A stretch of 64,000 nucleotides of DNA from Deltaproteobacteria bacterium (lineage in GTDB: Bacteria; Myxococcota_A; Polyangia; Nannocystales; Nannocystaceae). Each line of letters begins with the position of its first letter. The first letter of the stretch is position 1. Shown piece after piece: positions 9,701-17,748 of the stretch. The stretch covers positions 3,143,501-3,207,500 of the forward strand of contig JADJEE010000012.1 of NCBI GenBank assembly GCA_016709225.1, read 5' to 3'. A program made the translations under genes and the position numbers. The notes under the pieces were generated by a model. It had not been told where the DNA came from, did no database searches, and was given only the letters and a program-made list of their open reading frames with translations.

Positions 9701-10148
9701 CGGCGTCGGCGCCCACCAGCACGTTGCTCGGCTTGAGATCGAGGTGCAGTACGCCGGCGTCGTGCAGCGCGGCGACCGTCGAGCTCAACGCGACGACGAC
9801 CTGTGCGATCCACTGCTCACGCGCGTCACCGTCGTCGCGGGGCCAGGCGGCGGCCGCGACGTCGAGCGGCTCGCCACGGACGCGGGGCAGCGCGACGTAC
9901 CATCGCCCCTCCCAGCTGCCGAGCTCGCTCGGCGTCACGAGGCCCGGGATGGGCAGGTTCCACAGCGTCCGTGCCTCGTGCTTGAGCTCGCGGACCGCGG
10001 CCGCACCCGCGTCGTGCAACAGCTTCAGCGCAAAGCGCCGGCCGTCATCGCGGCGTACCGCGTCGAACACCTCGCCGAAGGCGCCGCGCCCCAGGACCTC
10101 GCCGAGCTCGAAGGGGCCGAGCCGGCGATCGATGCCCGCATCCTGCAT
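6744..10148 (-). CDS. Ser/Thr protein kinase with AAA/STAND ATPase and TPR-like C-terminus
   Basis: 1134 residues from the ATG at 10148. The kinase domain shows the Gly loop GRGAFGEV (21-28), catalytic Lys-42 (ALKLL), HLDLKPSN (135-142), DFG (155-157) and SAPEL. All catalytic residues are present, although the usual HRD is HLD. Walker A CGPPGVGKT (297-305) and Walker B LVLIDDLQW (385-392) define an AAA_16/STAND NTPase. The remaining ~600 residues are Ala-rich helical repeats of TPR type. This is the PknB-MalT-like layout common in myxobacteria, where a ligand sensed by the repeats gates ATPase and kinase. No membrane segment is seen, so it is probably cytosolic. It converges with the cassette 3529-6771. 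The substrate is unknown. Confidence 0.85.
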   Translation of the reverse strand: MQDAGIDRRLGPFELGEVLGRGAFGEVFDAVRRDDGRRFALKLLHDAGAAAVRELKHEARTLWNLPIPGLVTPSELGSWEGRWYVALPRVRGEPLDVAAAAWPRDDGDAREQWIAQVVVALSSTVAALHDAGVLHLDLKPSNVLVGADAEVTLLDFGFSRWVTRPPAGALAATAGERGTLHYSAPELLAGERATAAADCYAIGAMLHELLVGEPPRSAWSPSPSLRRRAGPLHRMCAALLSADPRERPSARALCESLRGTVPIVRRRAPALCGRSRELDAVAAAIDGLDGPRLVALCGPPGVGKTRFMDRVHDDAAARGVEVLRGRCYEHERTQFKGLEELLEGVERPPLPATEGDDDDTLASRRERRDQALAQAVLERLAPGTLVLIDDLQWIDADGSALLVALLTAAPRQAFAVVTAARDDAAVDALGAELFARAGTDVPVHRLPLAPLDREALRELVRSCSDGLADAAVEAIAEVAAGSPFVAELLAATGDLAADAWRHGGSADEAIARVLSKNLAALPSADRRAIEIAAVAGAPMTEVALCVACRRQHPEDPALARLRAGGWLQTTAHASARVQVFHELIRTHVLQALDEPARELARSSLLDALVHTAAPPHEQFPHALALGRRAQAEQLARAAAADAEAALAFDAAGAWYRRARELADDAAGPLAELVRREALAWYAAGRPAEAAQAHLKHADTLDGEPRDGALLRAADAMMVAGDIDDGRDTLHPLLRRFGLPGRRSTLRAGLSLLRRVLWLRAPSSPTLRAWTPRHSERAATAWTLARGLAYTAPIESLDYALRALSTAIRDRDPRMTATLLAFIGGGVLHHLGPLRTRGERYLAQASELAGHLGDADLAAHAMLWRGIKLVDLGQWTDAVTELEAALAALLPGRENHWERVTAEQSRLWVSWKRGDFVQLHPQAQALARAAGVRGDRLGLTVYSQFVAFADLARGTPATARATAAWLRDHWTQGGFTVQSFWAAILEAMAQLWRDDLDAATAAWRGVQRDFSRSGGNRAPIVAIENLEMHARLLLLAGVDAHREQLTRIAVRLRAFARPHAIAIATWIEAVLAGAGEAAVLGAASALDGALLHAAAAALRVQLDDGASASAALIARGVTQPLAYAQRFYPLGRTPR

Positions 10149-10185
10149 GCGTGCTCGCGATGGTACGCGAGCTTGCTCGCGCGCT

Positions 10186-10863
10186 CTAGCACGCGGCGCC
10201 GCAGTCGATCGCCTCGCCCACGCAGGTGTCGTCCCACTCGGTCGAGCAGCAGTAGTCGTCGAAGCTGCACACGCAGCTCTCGATCGTCGCGTCGCTGCAG
10301 CCGATGCCGATGCCGGCCGTGCAGCAGTCGCTGCCGCCCCCGCCACCGACGCATGGCGCTCCGCAGTCGGCGGCCTCGCCGACGCAGACGTCATCCCACT
10401 CGGTCGAGCAGCAGTAGTCGTCGAGGCCGCACACGCAGGCCTCGGTCACCGCGTCGGTACAGCCCGGTGACAGCGAGACCGTGCAGCACGCATCGTCGGC
10501 GCCGGTCGGGTCGACGCCGGTCGGATCGACGCCGGTCGGGTCGCCGCTGCTGCTGCCGGGATCGATGGTCGGATCATTGGTGGGGTCGACCGTGGGGTCG
10601 ACCGTGGGGTCGACCGTGGGATCGCCCGAGCTGCTGTCGCCGCCGCTGCCGCTCGCCGGCTTCGCGGTGTCCGGCCCGTCGTCGGTCGAGCCCGAGCTGC
10701 CCTCGCTGGAGCTGCCGTCGCTCGGGCCGCTGGCGGCGGTCGTCGCCGATCCGTTGTACGGCCCCAGCGGCGAGAACACGCCGTCTTCGATGTCGCGGCT
10801 GCACGCGGTCGCCAAGCCGACGATGATGAGCCCCAGAGTCTCGATTCGAACGCTGCGCCGCAC
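10186..10863 (-). CDS. lipoprotein with two Cys-rich CC...CVC...CC modules
   Basis: 225 residues from the GTG at 10863, which has a GAGGGG ribosome-binding site six bases upstream. The signal MRRSVRIETLGLIIVGLATAC carries a lipobox at Cys-21. A disordered Ser/Gly/Asp linker follows, including DPTVDPTVDPTV and DPTGVDPTGVDPTG repeats encoded by tandem DNA repeats. The C-terminal half is two homologous units, each with about ten cysteines in the order CC, GC, CVC, DDYCCSTEWDD, C, C, CG, C. They look like disulfide-locked surface modules. Such modules recur in Nannocystaceae secreted proteins but to my knowledge have no assigned function. The gene lies 37 bp upstream of the kinase start, same strand, so cotranscription is likely. 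Confidence 0.75.
   Translation of the reverse strand: MRRSVRIETLGLIIVGLATACSRDIEDGVFSPLGPYNGSATTAASGPSDGSSSEGSSGSTDDGPDTAKPASGSGGDSSSGDPTVDPTVDPTVDPTNDPTIDPGSSSGDPTGVDPTGVDPTGADDACCTVSLSPGCTDAVTEACVCGLDDYCCSTEWDDVCVGEAADCGAPCVGGGGGSDCCTAGIGIGCSDATIESCVCSFDDYCCSTEWDDTCVGEAIDCGAAC
10501..10545. repeat. 15-bp tandem repeat, three units
   Basis: Three units of GCCGGTCGGGTCGAC (with one A/G variant and a diverged last unit) inside the lipoprotein gene 10186-10863. The length is a multiple of three, so unit gain or loss keeps the frame and alters the VDPTG linker length. Confidence 0.8.
10580..10627. repeat. 12-bp tandem repeat, four units
   Basis: Three identical units of GTGGGGTCGACC and a diverged fourth, in the same linker of the lipoprotein gene 10186-10863. 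They encode the DPTV repeats; 12-bp steps preserve the reading frame. Confidence 0.85.
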
Positions 10864-11069
10864 GGTACACCCCTCGAAAATCCGCGGCAGCATACGCGCG
10901 ATGCAAGCCCCCGTGGGCGACGATCGTACGCCGGTCGATGGCGCAATCGTCCGTACGTGCACGGCGGCGGCGGTCGTGTTCGCGCTCGCGCTCGCGCTCG
11001 GCTTGCGAGCGTCGCGGGACCGGACCGTCCGTCGCCCCCGCAGCAAACCCCCGCAGGAGCGGCGGGGTC

Positions 11070-12458
<1,389 letters not shown>

Positions 12459-12626
12459 GGCGGGTGCCGGGTTGTGGCACGCCCGCAGCAGCGTGCCCAG
12501 CCTGCGCTCGCCTCGCCGTGGGCATGGGGGCCGGTCGCGGGCCAACCCGTGGTGTTCCTCACGCGTCGGGCTGCGAATTCGCCCCCTCGATCGCCCCCGA
12601 AGTCGCGATCCGGGCCCGCCCAAGGC

Positions 12627-12655
12627 TTGATCTGTCCGCGAACCGTCGCTTAGTC
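12627..12655 (+). promoter_or_regulatory. candidate sigma-70 promoter of the rpsP operon
   Basis: TTGATC (12627-12632), a 17-bp spacer, then TTAGTC (12650-12655). Initiation would fall near 12662, giving a leader of about 28 bases before the rpsP ATG at 12690. Confidence 0.5.
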
Positions 12656-12689
12656 TCGCGGCCCCTTCGAGAGAGTTGAACAGACCGAC

Positions 12690-12935
12690 ATGGCCGTGAA
12701 GATCAGGCTTGCCCGCGCAGGCGCCAAGAAGCGCCCCTACTACCGCATCGTCGCGACGCACGCCGACTCGCCGCGCGACGGTCGCTTTCTCGAGCGGCTC
12801 GGCACCTACGACCCGTCGGCGAATCCGTCGAAGGTCGAGGTCAATCGCCCGCGGCTCGACTACTGGCTCGGCGTCGGCGCGCTCCCCTCGGAGACCGTCG
12901 CGCGGCTGATCAAGTCGTTGCCGGCGGCCACCTAG
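12690..12935 (+). CDS. rpsP: 30S ribosomal protein bS16
   Basis: 81 residues, normal length for bS16, a small-subunit protein needed for 30S assembly. The family signature is intact: MAVKIRLARAGAKKRPYYRIV, SPRDGRFLERLGTYDP, and DYWLGVGALPSETVARL. First gene of the conserved rpsP-khpA-rimM-trmD-rplS cluster, here separated from khpA by 161 bp. Confidence 0.98.
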   Translation: MAVKIRLARAGAKKRPYYRIVATHADSPRDGRFLERLGTYDPSANPSKVEVNRPRLDYWLGVGALPSETVARLIKSLPAAT

Positions 12936-13096
12936 GCCGCGCGCGCGAGGCGATTCGCGCATCCACAGCACGACGCGCCGCGAGGGCCCGCCACCACCGA
13001 TGCGGTGGGGTGGCTTTGCCGTCCGCGCCGGGCTGTGGGATGCTTTACGTCCGAGGCTCTTCCTCCCGCTCTCTTCGCACCCTCTCGGAGCCCCTC

Positions 13097-13342
13097 ATGG
13101 CGTCGATTTCTCTCAAGGAACTCATCGAGTTCATCGCGCGATCGTTGGTCGACAAGCCCGAGGAGGTCGAGGTCTCCGAGATCTCCGGCGAGCAGACGGT
13201 CGTGCTCGAGCTCCGCGTGGCCAAGGAAGACCTGGGCAAGGTCATCGGCAAGCAGGGCCGCACGGTCAAGGCCATGCGCGCCATACTGAGCGCCGCGTCC
13301 TCGAAGGTCCGCAAGCGGGCCGAGCTCGAGATTCTCGAATGA
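13097..13342 (+). CDS. khpA: KH-domain RNA-binding protein KhpA (YlqC)
   Basis: 81 residues from the ATG at 13097 (MASISLKELIEFIARSLVD). A single type II KH domain with the RNA-binding GxxG loop GKQG in GKVIGKQGRTVKAMR. KhpA proteins bind RNA, often as a heterodimer with KhpB/Jag, and influence division and translation. Its position between rpsP and rimM is the standard one. A longer frame starting at 13010 exists, but its extra residues do not resemble the family. Confidence 0.93.
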   Translation: MASISLKELIEFIARSLVDKPEEVEVSEISGEQTVVLELRVAKEDLGKVIGKQGRTVKAMRAILSAASSKVRKRAELEILE

Positions 13343-13444
13343 TTCAAGCAGCCTGAGCCGCAAGGACGGGGCGCGAGCCGGACCTGCGGTAGCGTGCGCG
13401 CCGCCGCGTCGAGCCCGAGGTCGCGTCGCGGGACGAGCAGCAAG

Positions 13445-14017
13445 ATGGTCGCGCGCGAGAGGTTCGAGATCGGCATCGTCATCGGTGCGCACGGCATCCG
13501 CGGTGCGCTGCGGGTGCGCACGCACGACCCCGACACCGTCGCGCTCACGAAGGGGCGTCGTGTCGTGCTCAAGCACGGCGACGACGAACAGCTGGTGTTG
13601 CTGCGACAGGTCGCGGCGGTGGGTGGTCGCGCGGGTGCGTGGCGCATCGAGATCGATGGCGTCGACGATCGCGACGCTGCGCTCGCGCTGGTCGGACGCA
13701 CGATCGAGATCGATCGCGCCGCGCTGCCGCCGGTCGCCGCCGACGAGTTCTATCTCGCCGACGCGATGGGCCTGCCGGTGCGACGCCGTCGCGACGACGT
13801 GATCGACGAGCTCGGCACGGTGGTCGCGATCACCACCAACGGTGCGCAGGATCTGTTCGAGATTCGCTACCGTCACGACGGTCGCACGCGCACCTGGCTG
13901 TTGCCGGTGTTGCCCGGCTTCGTGCTCGACGTGACCCCCGACGGGGTGTGGGTCGATCCGCCGCTCGGGATGGTGCCCGACGAGCTCGATCCGTTGGCGA
14001 CGGCCGAACCGGAGTGA
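13445..14017 (+). CDS. rimM: ribosome maturation factor RimM
   Basis: 190 residues from the ATG at 13445 (MVARERFEIGIVIGAHGIRGALRV). RimM binds ribosomal protein S19 and assists maturation of the 30S head. The N-terminal domain has the hallmark GxxxGxHGIRG motif. The C-terminal PRC barrel contains FYLADAMGL, LGTVVAI and WLLPVLPGFVLDVTPD. The stop overlaps the trmD start (GTGA), so the two are translationally coupled. Confidence 0.95.
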   Translation: MVARERFEIGIVIGAHGIRGALRVRTHDPDTVALTKGRRVVLKHGDDEQLVLLRQVAAVGGRAGAWRIEIDGVDDRDAALALVGRTIEIDRAALPPVAADEFYLADAMGLPVRRRRDDVIDELGTVVAITTNGAQDLFEIRYRHDGRTRTWLLPVLPGFVLDVTPDGVWVDPPLGMVPDELDPLATAEPE

Positions 14018-15261
14018 ACGCGCCCGTGGACGCGCCGCGCACCAGCTTCGAGGTCTTCACGCTGTTCCCGGACGCGGTGCGGGCGTTCGCGGCCGCCGGG
14101 CTGCTGGGCCGCGCGATCGAGCGCGGGCTGGTGGCGGTGCACACCACCGACTATCGCGAGTTCACCAGCGATCGCCACCGCACCGTCGACGACGCGCCGT
14201 TCGGCGGTGGCGCGGGCATGGTCATCAAGCCCGAGCCGGTGGTCGCCGCGCTCGAGCAGGTCGCGGCGACGCGCGGGCCGATGCACCGCATCCTGCTGAC
14301 GCCGTCGGCACCGCGCTTCGATCAACGCGTGGCCGAGCGGTTGGTGCAGCTGCCTCGCATCGCCCTGCTGTGCGGTCGCTACGAGGGCATCGACGACCGC
14401 GTGCGCGAGCACTACGTCGACGAGTGCCTGTCGCTCGGCGACTTCGTGCTCGGGGGTGGTGAGGTCGCCGCGCTCGCGATCATCGAGGCGGTCTCGCGGC
14501 TGGCCGAGGGCGTGCTGGGCAACCCCGAGTCGGCCGCGCGCGACAGCTTCGCGACCGGCTCCCACGGCGCGCTGCTCGAGTTCCCGCAGTACACCCGGCC
14601 CGCGGTCTTCCGCGGACACGCGGTCCCCGAGGTGCTGCAGGGGGGCGATCACGCCGCGATCGCGGCGTGGCGGTTGGCGGCGTCGCTGCAGCGCACCTGG
14701 TCGCTGCGGCCCGATCTCCGCGCGGCCTCGACGTGGCCGCGCGCGCTGCCGCTGTCGGTCGCGGTCGACCATGGGGCGATCGATCACGCCGCGGCGTGGG
14801 CGGAGCTCGTGCGCCGCACCGGCCTCGAGGCGCTCATCGTGCTCGGGGCCGACGCCGAGCAGGTCGTCGCGTGGACGCGGGCCAGCGGCGGACGGGTGCC
14901 GATCGCCGGCTTCCACGACCTCCGGGCGCTGCGACGCCGGCATCGCAGCCGCGGGCCCGGGGCCATCCCGTGGATCGTCGCCCTGGGCGACGCCGGCGAG
15001 CGGCGACCGGCCGCGCTGCACGACCGCCTGACCACCTGTGCAGGCACGCGCAGCGCCGCCGTGCTGCTGGCGCCGGGCGTCGATGCGGCCGCGATTGCCG
15101 AGGCCGACGCCGTCTTCGACCCCGCGCCCGGCCCGCAGGTGGGTCGTGCGTCGGGACACGATCAATCGCTTGCGCCCGGCGAGATGATCGTCGACCCTTC
15201 GCGTCCCGCCGCCCTGGCGCAGGTCGAGCTCGCGCTCGATCGCCTCCACGGGCGAGCCTAG
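14014..15261 (+). CDS. trmD: tRNA (guanine37-N1)-methyltransferase TrmD with an extra C-terminal SPOUT-like domain
   Basis: 415 residues, against about 240-250 for a normal TrmD, from a GTG that overlaps the rimM stop. Residues 10-240 are a complete TrmD: FEVFTLFPD, GGGAGMVIKPEP, LLCGRYEGIDDRV (119-130), SLGDFVLGGGE (the knot), and FRGHAVPEVLQGGDHAAIAAWR. It methylates G37 of tRNAs, preventing +1 frameshifts. Residues 244-415 form a second domain (SVAVDHGAIDHAAAWAELV; MIVDPSRPAALAQVELALDRL). By pattern it resembles the TM1570-type RNA methyltransferase (PF09936) that is encoded just after trmD in many deltaproteobacteria. The assignment of the second domain is inference. Confidence 0.93.
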   Translation: MNAPVDAPRTSFEVFTLFPDAVRAFAAAGLLGRAIERGLVAVHTTDYREFTSDRHRTVDDAPFGGGAGMVIKPEPVVAALEQVAATRGPMHRILLTPSAPRFDQRVAERLVQLPRIALLCGRYEGIDDRVREHYVDECLSLGDFVLGGGEVAALAIIEAVSRLAEGVLGNPESAARDSFATGSHGALLEFPQYTRPAVFRGHAVPEVLQGGDHAAIAAWRLAASLQRTWSLRPDLRAASTWPRALPLSVAVDHGAIDHAAAWAELVRRTGLEALIVLGADAEQVVAWTRASGGRVPIAGFHDLRALRRRHRSRGPGAIPWIVALGDAGERRPAALHDRLTTCAGTRSAAVLLAPGVDAAAIAEADAVFDPAPGPQVGRASGHDQSLAPGEMIVDPSRPAALAQVELALDRLHGRA

Positions 15262-15305
15262 TCGACTTCCGCCCACCGACGAACGGTGGGCTTCCGGTGA
15301 ACGCC

Positions 15306-15752
15306 ATGAGCAACAGCTGCCCCACCATCGAGGCCATCGAACGTAGCTACCGCCGCGCGGACCTTCCCGCGTTTCGCAGCGGTGACACCGTGCGCGTGCA
15401 CGCGCTGATCTCCGAGGGCGGCAAGGAGCGCGTGCAGATCTTCGAAGGTGTCTGCATCCACCGCAAGAAGGGCGGCGGACGCGGCTCGTTCACGGTTCGC
15501 AAGGTGTCGCACGGCGTCGGTGTCGAGCGCGTGTGGCCGGAGAACTCGCCCCGCGTGGTGAAGGTCGAGCTGGTCTCGCGCGGCCGAGTGCGTCGCGCCA
15601 AGCTCTACTACCTGCGCGATCTCAAGGGCAACGCGGCCCGCATCAAGGAGCGCCTGGGCGACTACGCGGCGCTGCTCTCCGGCTCGCCGACGCAGGTCAC
15701 CGAGGGCGACGTGGCGCAGGCCAGCCCGAGCGACGACGCGGCCGCCGACTGA
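15306..15752 (+). CDS. rplS: 50S ribosomal protein bL19
   Basis: 148 residues from the ATG at 15306; a GTG nine bases upstream is an alternative. bL19 lies at the 30S-50S interface. Signature segments are FRSGDTVRVH, ISEGGKERVQIFEGVCI, GVGVERVWPENSP and LYYLRDLKGNAARIKER. The last ~28 residues are an acidic, low-complexity tail (SPSDDAAAD at the end) beyond the usual ~115 residues. Confidence 0.97.
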   Translation: MSNSCPTIEAIERSYRRADLPAFRSGDTVRVHALISEGGKERVQIFEGVCIHRKKGGGRGSFTVRKVSHGVGVERVWPENSPRVVKVELVSRGRVRRAKLYYLRDLKGNAARIKERLGDYAALLSGSPTQVTEGDVAQASPSDDAAAD

Positions 15753-15773
15753 CGGCGCGTACGCCCGAGGCCC

Positions 15774-16172
15774 TTGCGCGTGCGCGACGACGACGAGCTC
15801 TCGACGCGCGCGCGCGGCTTCGCGGTCGAGGCCCGTGTCGCCGTCCATCTCGGTGCGCGGGGGCTCGCGGTGCTCGCCACCAACGTCACGATCGCCGGCG
15901 CCGAGCTCGACCTCGTGGCGCGGTGCGAGGAGCCCGAGCCGACCATCGTGTTCGTCGAGGTCCGCAGCCGGCGGGACGCCGACCGTGGCCACGCCGTCGA
16001 GACCATCGACGCCGAGAAGCGACGCCGCATCGTGCGGGGCGCGACCGCGTGGTTGGTCGCCCACGACCTGTGGGAGCGCGTCGCGGTGCGCTTCGATGTC
16101 GTCACCGTGATGGACCCGGGCGGCGCGGGCGAGTGCATCGAGTGGTGGGTCGCCGCGTTCGAGGGCCGGTAG
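15774..16172 (+). CDS. YraN/UPF0102 family putative nuclease
   Basis: 132 residues. The family has a restriction-endonuclease-like core. The expected acidic residues and Lys-equivalent region are visible in GAELDLVARC and IVFVEVRSRRDADRG, corresponding to the GEIDLI...VFVEVK core of YraN proteins, although the usual final Lys reads Arg. The start is uncertain between TTG 15774 and GTG 15780. It lies 21 bp after rplS, its usual neighbour, and is the last gene before the terminator at 16186. The cellular role of the family is not firmly known. Confidence 0.85.
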   Translation: MRVRDDDELSTRARGFAVEARVAVHLGARGLAVLATNVTIAGAELDLVARCEEPEPTIVFVEVRSRRDADRGHAVETIDAEKRRRIVRGATAWLVAHDLWERVAVRFDVVTVMDPGGAGECIEWWVAAFEGR

Positions 16173-16185
16173 AGCCCACCACGGA

Positions 16186-16218
16186 AAAGGCCGTCGGGGT
16201 TGCCCACCGACGGCCTTT
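16186..16218. terminator. bidirectional rho-independent terminator
   Basis: A perfect 12-bp stem, AAAGGCCGTCGG (16186-16197) with CCGACGGCCTTT (16207-16218), and a 9-base loop. T-runs occur in both directions. It sits between the convergent yraN and the minus-strand lipoprotein gene ending at 16243, so it can serve both. Confidence 0.85.
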
Positions 16219-16242
16219 CGTGCGTTGCCAAGGCGGCTGCGA

Positions 16243-16893
16243 TTAAGGCCGGCCGCAGCTCTCGCCGGGCGTCTCGCCCATGCCGAGGCTGGTGCAGCAG
16301 CCCTGCTGCGTGTTGGTGGCGCACGCGTCCTGGATGTCCTTGACCGACGCTTCGTCGAGGTCGTCGCGGCACACGCAGAGCTTGTCGCAGCAGAACTCGC
16401 CGAGCGTCTGGATGCGGGCGCAGGTGAAGCCGCTCTGGCACTTGGTGTTCTCGACCACGACCTTCTTGGTCGGGCCGCCGTCCTTGCAGTCGGCGTCGCT
16501 GCTGCACTTCTTCGAGCACATGGAGCGCTCGAGCACGTACTCGATCTTGAGCTGACACTTGCCCGAGGTCTGGCCCTGGGCGATCAGGCACTCGAAGCGG
16601 TTGACGGACGGATCGGCCGTGTTGCAGGCGATCGCGTCGGTGCAGTCGATCTTCGGCGCCTCGTCGGAGTCTGCGTAGACGCAGAGCAGCTCGTTGCAGG
16701 TCAGCGCGGGGAAGGTGACGAGCTTGCTCTCGGGTGGCTGCGTCTTGCCGTGGTTGCACGGCGCACCGACGTCGCCCTTGGGGCAGGCCGCGGCGGTGGT
16801 CAGCAGTGCGGCGGCGCCGATCCAGCGGGCCGCCGTACGTACGGGGCGCATCGTTCGGCGCAGTTGCTCGAGCAGGGCGTGGGTGGTCGTCAT
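16243..16893 (-). CDS. Cys-rich lipoprotein
   Basis: 216 residues from the ATG at 16893; a start at 16851 would give a shorter, equally valid signal (MRPVRTAARWIGAAALLTTAAAC). The lipobox TTAAAC marks the lipidated Cys. The mature part has about 20 cysteines, in segments such as CNELLCVYAD, CSKKCSSDADC, CCDKLCVCRDD and QGCCTSLG. This suggests a disulfide-stabilised outer-membrane or periplasmic protein. No enzymatic motif is seen. The style (EGF-like CxxDxxC spacing) matches many myxobacterial surface lipoproteins. It ends against the terminator at 16186-16218. Confidence 0.75.
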   Translation of the reverse strand: MTTTHALLEQLRRTMRPVRTAARWIGAAALLTTAAACPKGDVGAPCNHGKTQPPESKLVTFPALTCNELLCVYADSDEAPKIDCTDAIACNTADPSVNRFECLIAQGQTSGKCQLKIEYVLERSMCSKKCSSDADCKDGGPTKKVVVENTKCQSGFTCARIQTLGEFCCDKLCVCRDDLDEASVKDIQDACATNTQQGCCTSLGMGETPGESCGRP

Positions 16894-17748
16894 GGACTCG
16901 CTCGTCGGAGGTTCAGCAAGTTGCTGGCCGTGCGGCTGGGGCAACGATGCCCGTTCTTGGTGTGGGCGGGAAGGGCTAAGCCGGTCGCGAAGGCACCGCG
17001 AGACCACCTGCGGCGGTCGGCGTAGAACGGCCAGGGGCGCATCGTACACGCCCCGCCGGGGCGGTCAAGCCGTGTGAGGCAAGCTGTACGCCGGTTCCGG
17101 TGGCATCCCGGTTCCCGTGCCGCCCGGGTCAGTAGTTCCCGCAATCGTCGGAACATGTTGGTCACGCGCACCGCCGTTGGCGCGCGCGCCGTCGGAGGTC
17201 GCTTCGCTCACGCAGGAGATCTGCCGCGGGTGCGCAACGCTCCGGAACCCACGTCGACGCGCACCGTGGAACCGCGGCCGAGGCTCCGCGCAACACATGC
17301 CCACACGCACGGCCGACGCGACCGCGACGCGACGCCATGCCGCGCGTGCCGATTCTCATGCAATCGTGCCCCAAGCGCGCGCATGCAGCTGCTGCGCGGG
17401 TCGAGCACCCACGCGCGCGTGGGCCGTGGCGCCGCCATGCGCTGCGACCTGCACACCCGCACCCCGAGCTCCACGCTCGCGCACGGCGGCGGCCGACGTC
17501 GTGACGCACGTGCCCGCCGCATGCGTGTTCATGCTGACCCTGCATGGTCGCTCGGGCCCCATCCATCGCCCTTGCGGCCCGCTCGCTGGCCTTGGTAATG
17601 TCCTAGGCCTTCGAATGGAGGTCCTCAAGTCCCGAGCTCGTCGCTGCACGCATCCGTGTCGTCGACGATCACTGCTCGCGACACAGGGCTCGCGGTCCGC
17701 AGCGGTCCGCAACTCCGAGTTCGAAGCACGCGACCCCAGGACCACTCC
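16894..17748. other. 855-bp region without a recognisable gene
   Basis: Several frames stay open, but their translations are Arg/His-rich and show no domain, which is typical of chance open frames in high-GC DNA. The stretch holds a perfect 16-bp palindrome at 17408-17423 (CCCACGCG centre) and a GCAGCTGC palindrome at 17385-17392 flanked by GCGC arms. A weak promoter-like pair, TTGCGG (17572) and TAATGT (17596) with an 18-bp spacer, may drive the GltC-like gene at 17749. Confidence 0.5.

Noticed and set aside
6744..10394. Kinase start at 10394
   Set aside because: The extra 82 residues are low-complexity and overlap the coding part of the Cys-repeat lipoprotein gene; the kinase domain begins right after the ATG at 10148.
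13010..13096. 29-residue N-terminal extension of KhpA
   Set aside because: KhpA proteins start at the position of ATG 13097 and the extension has no family resemblance.
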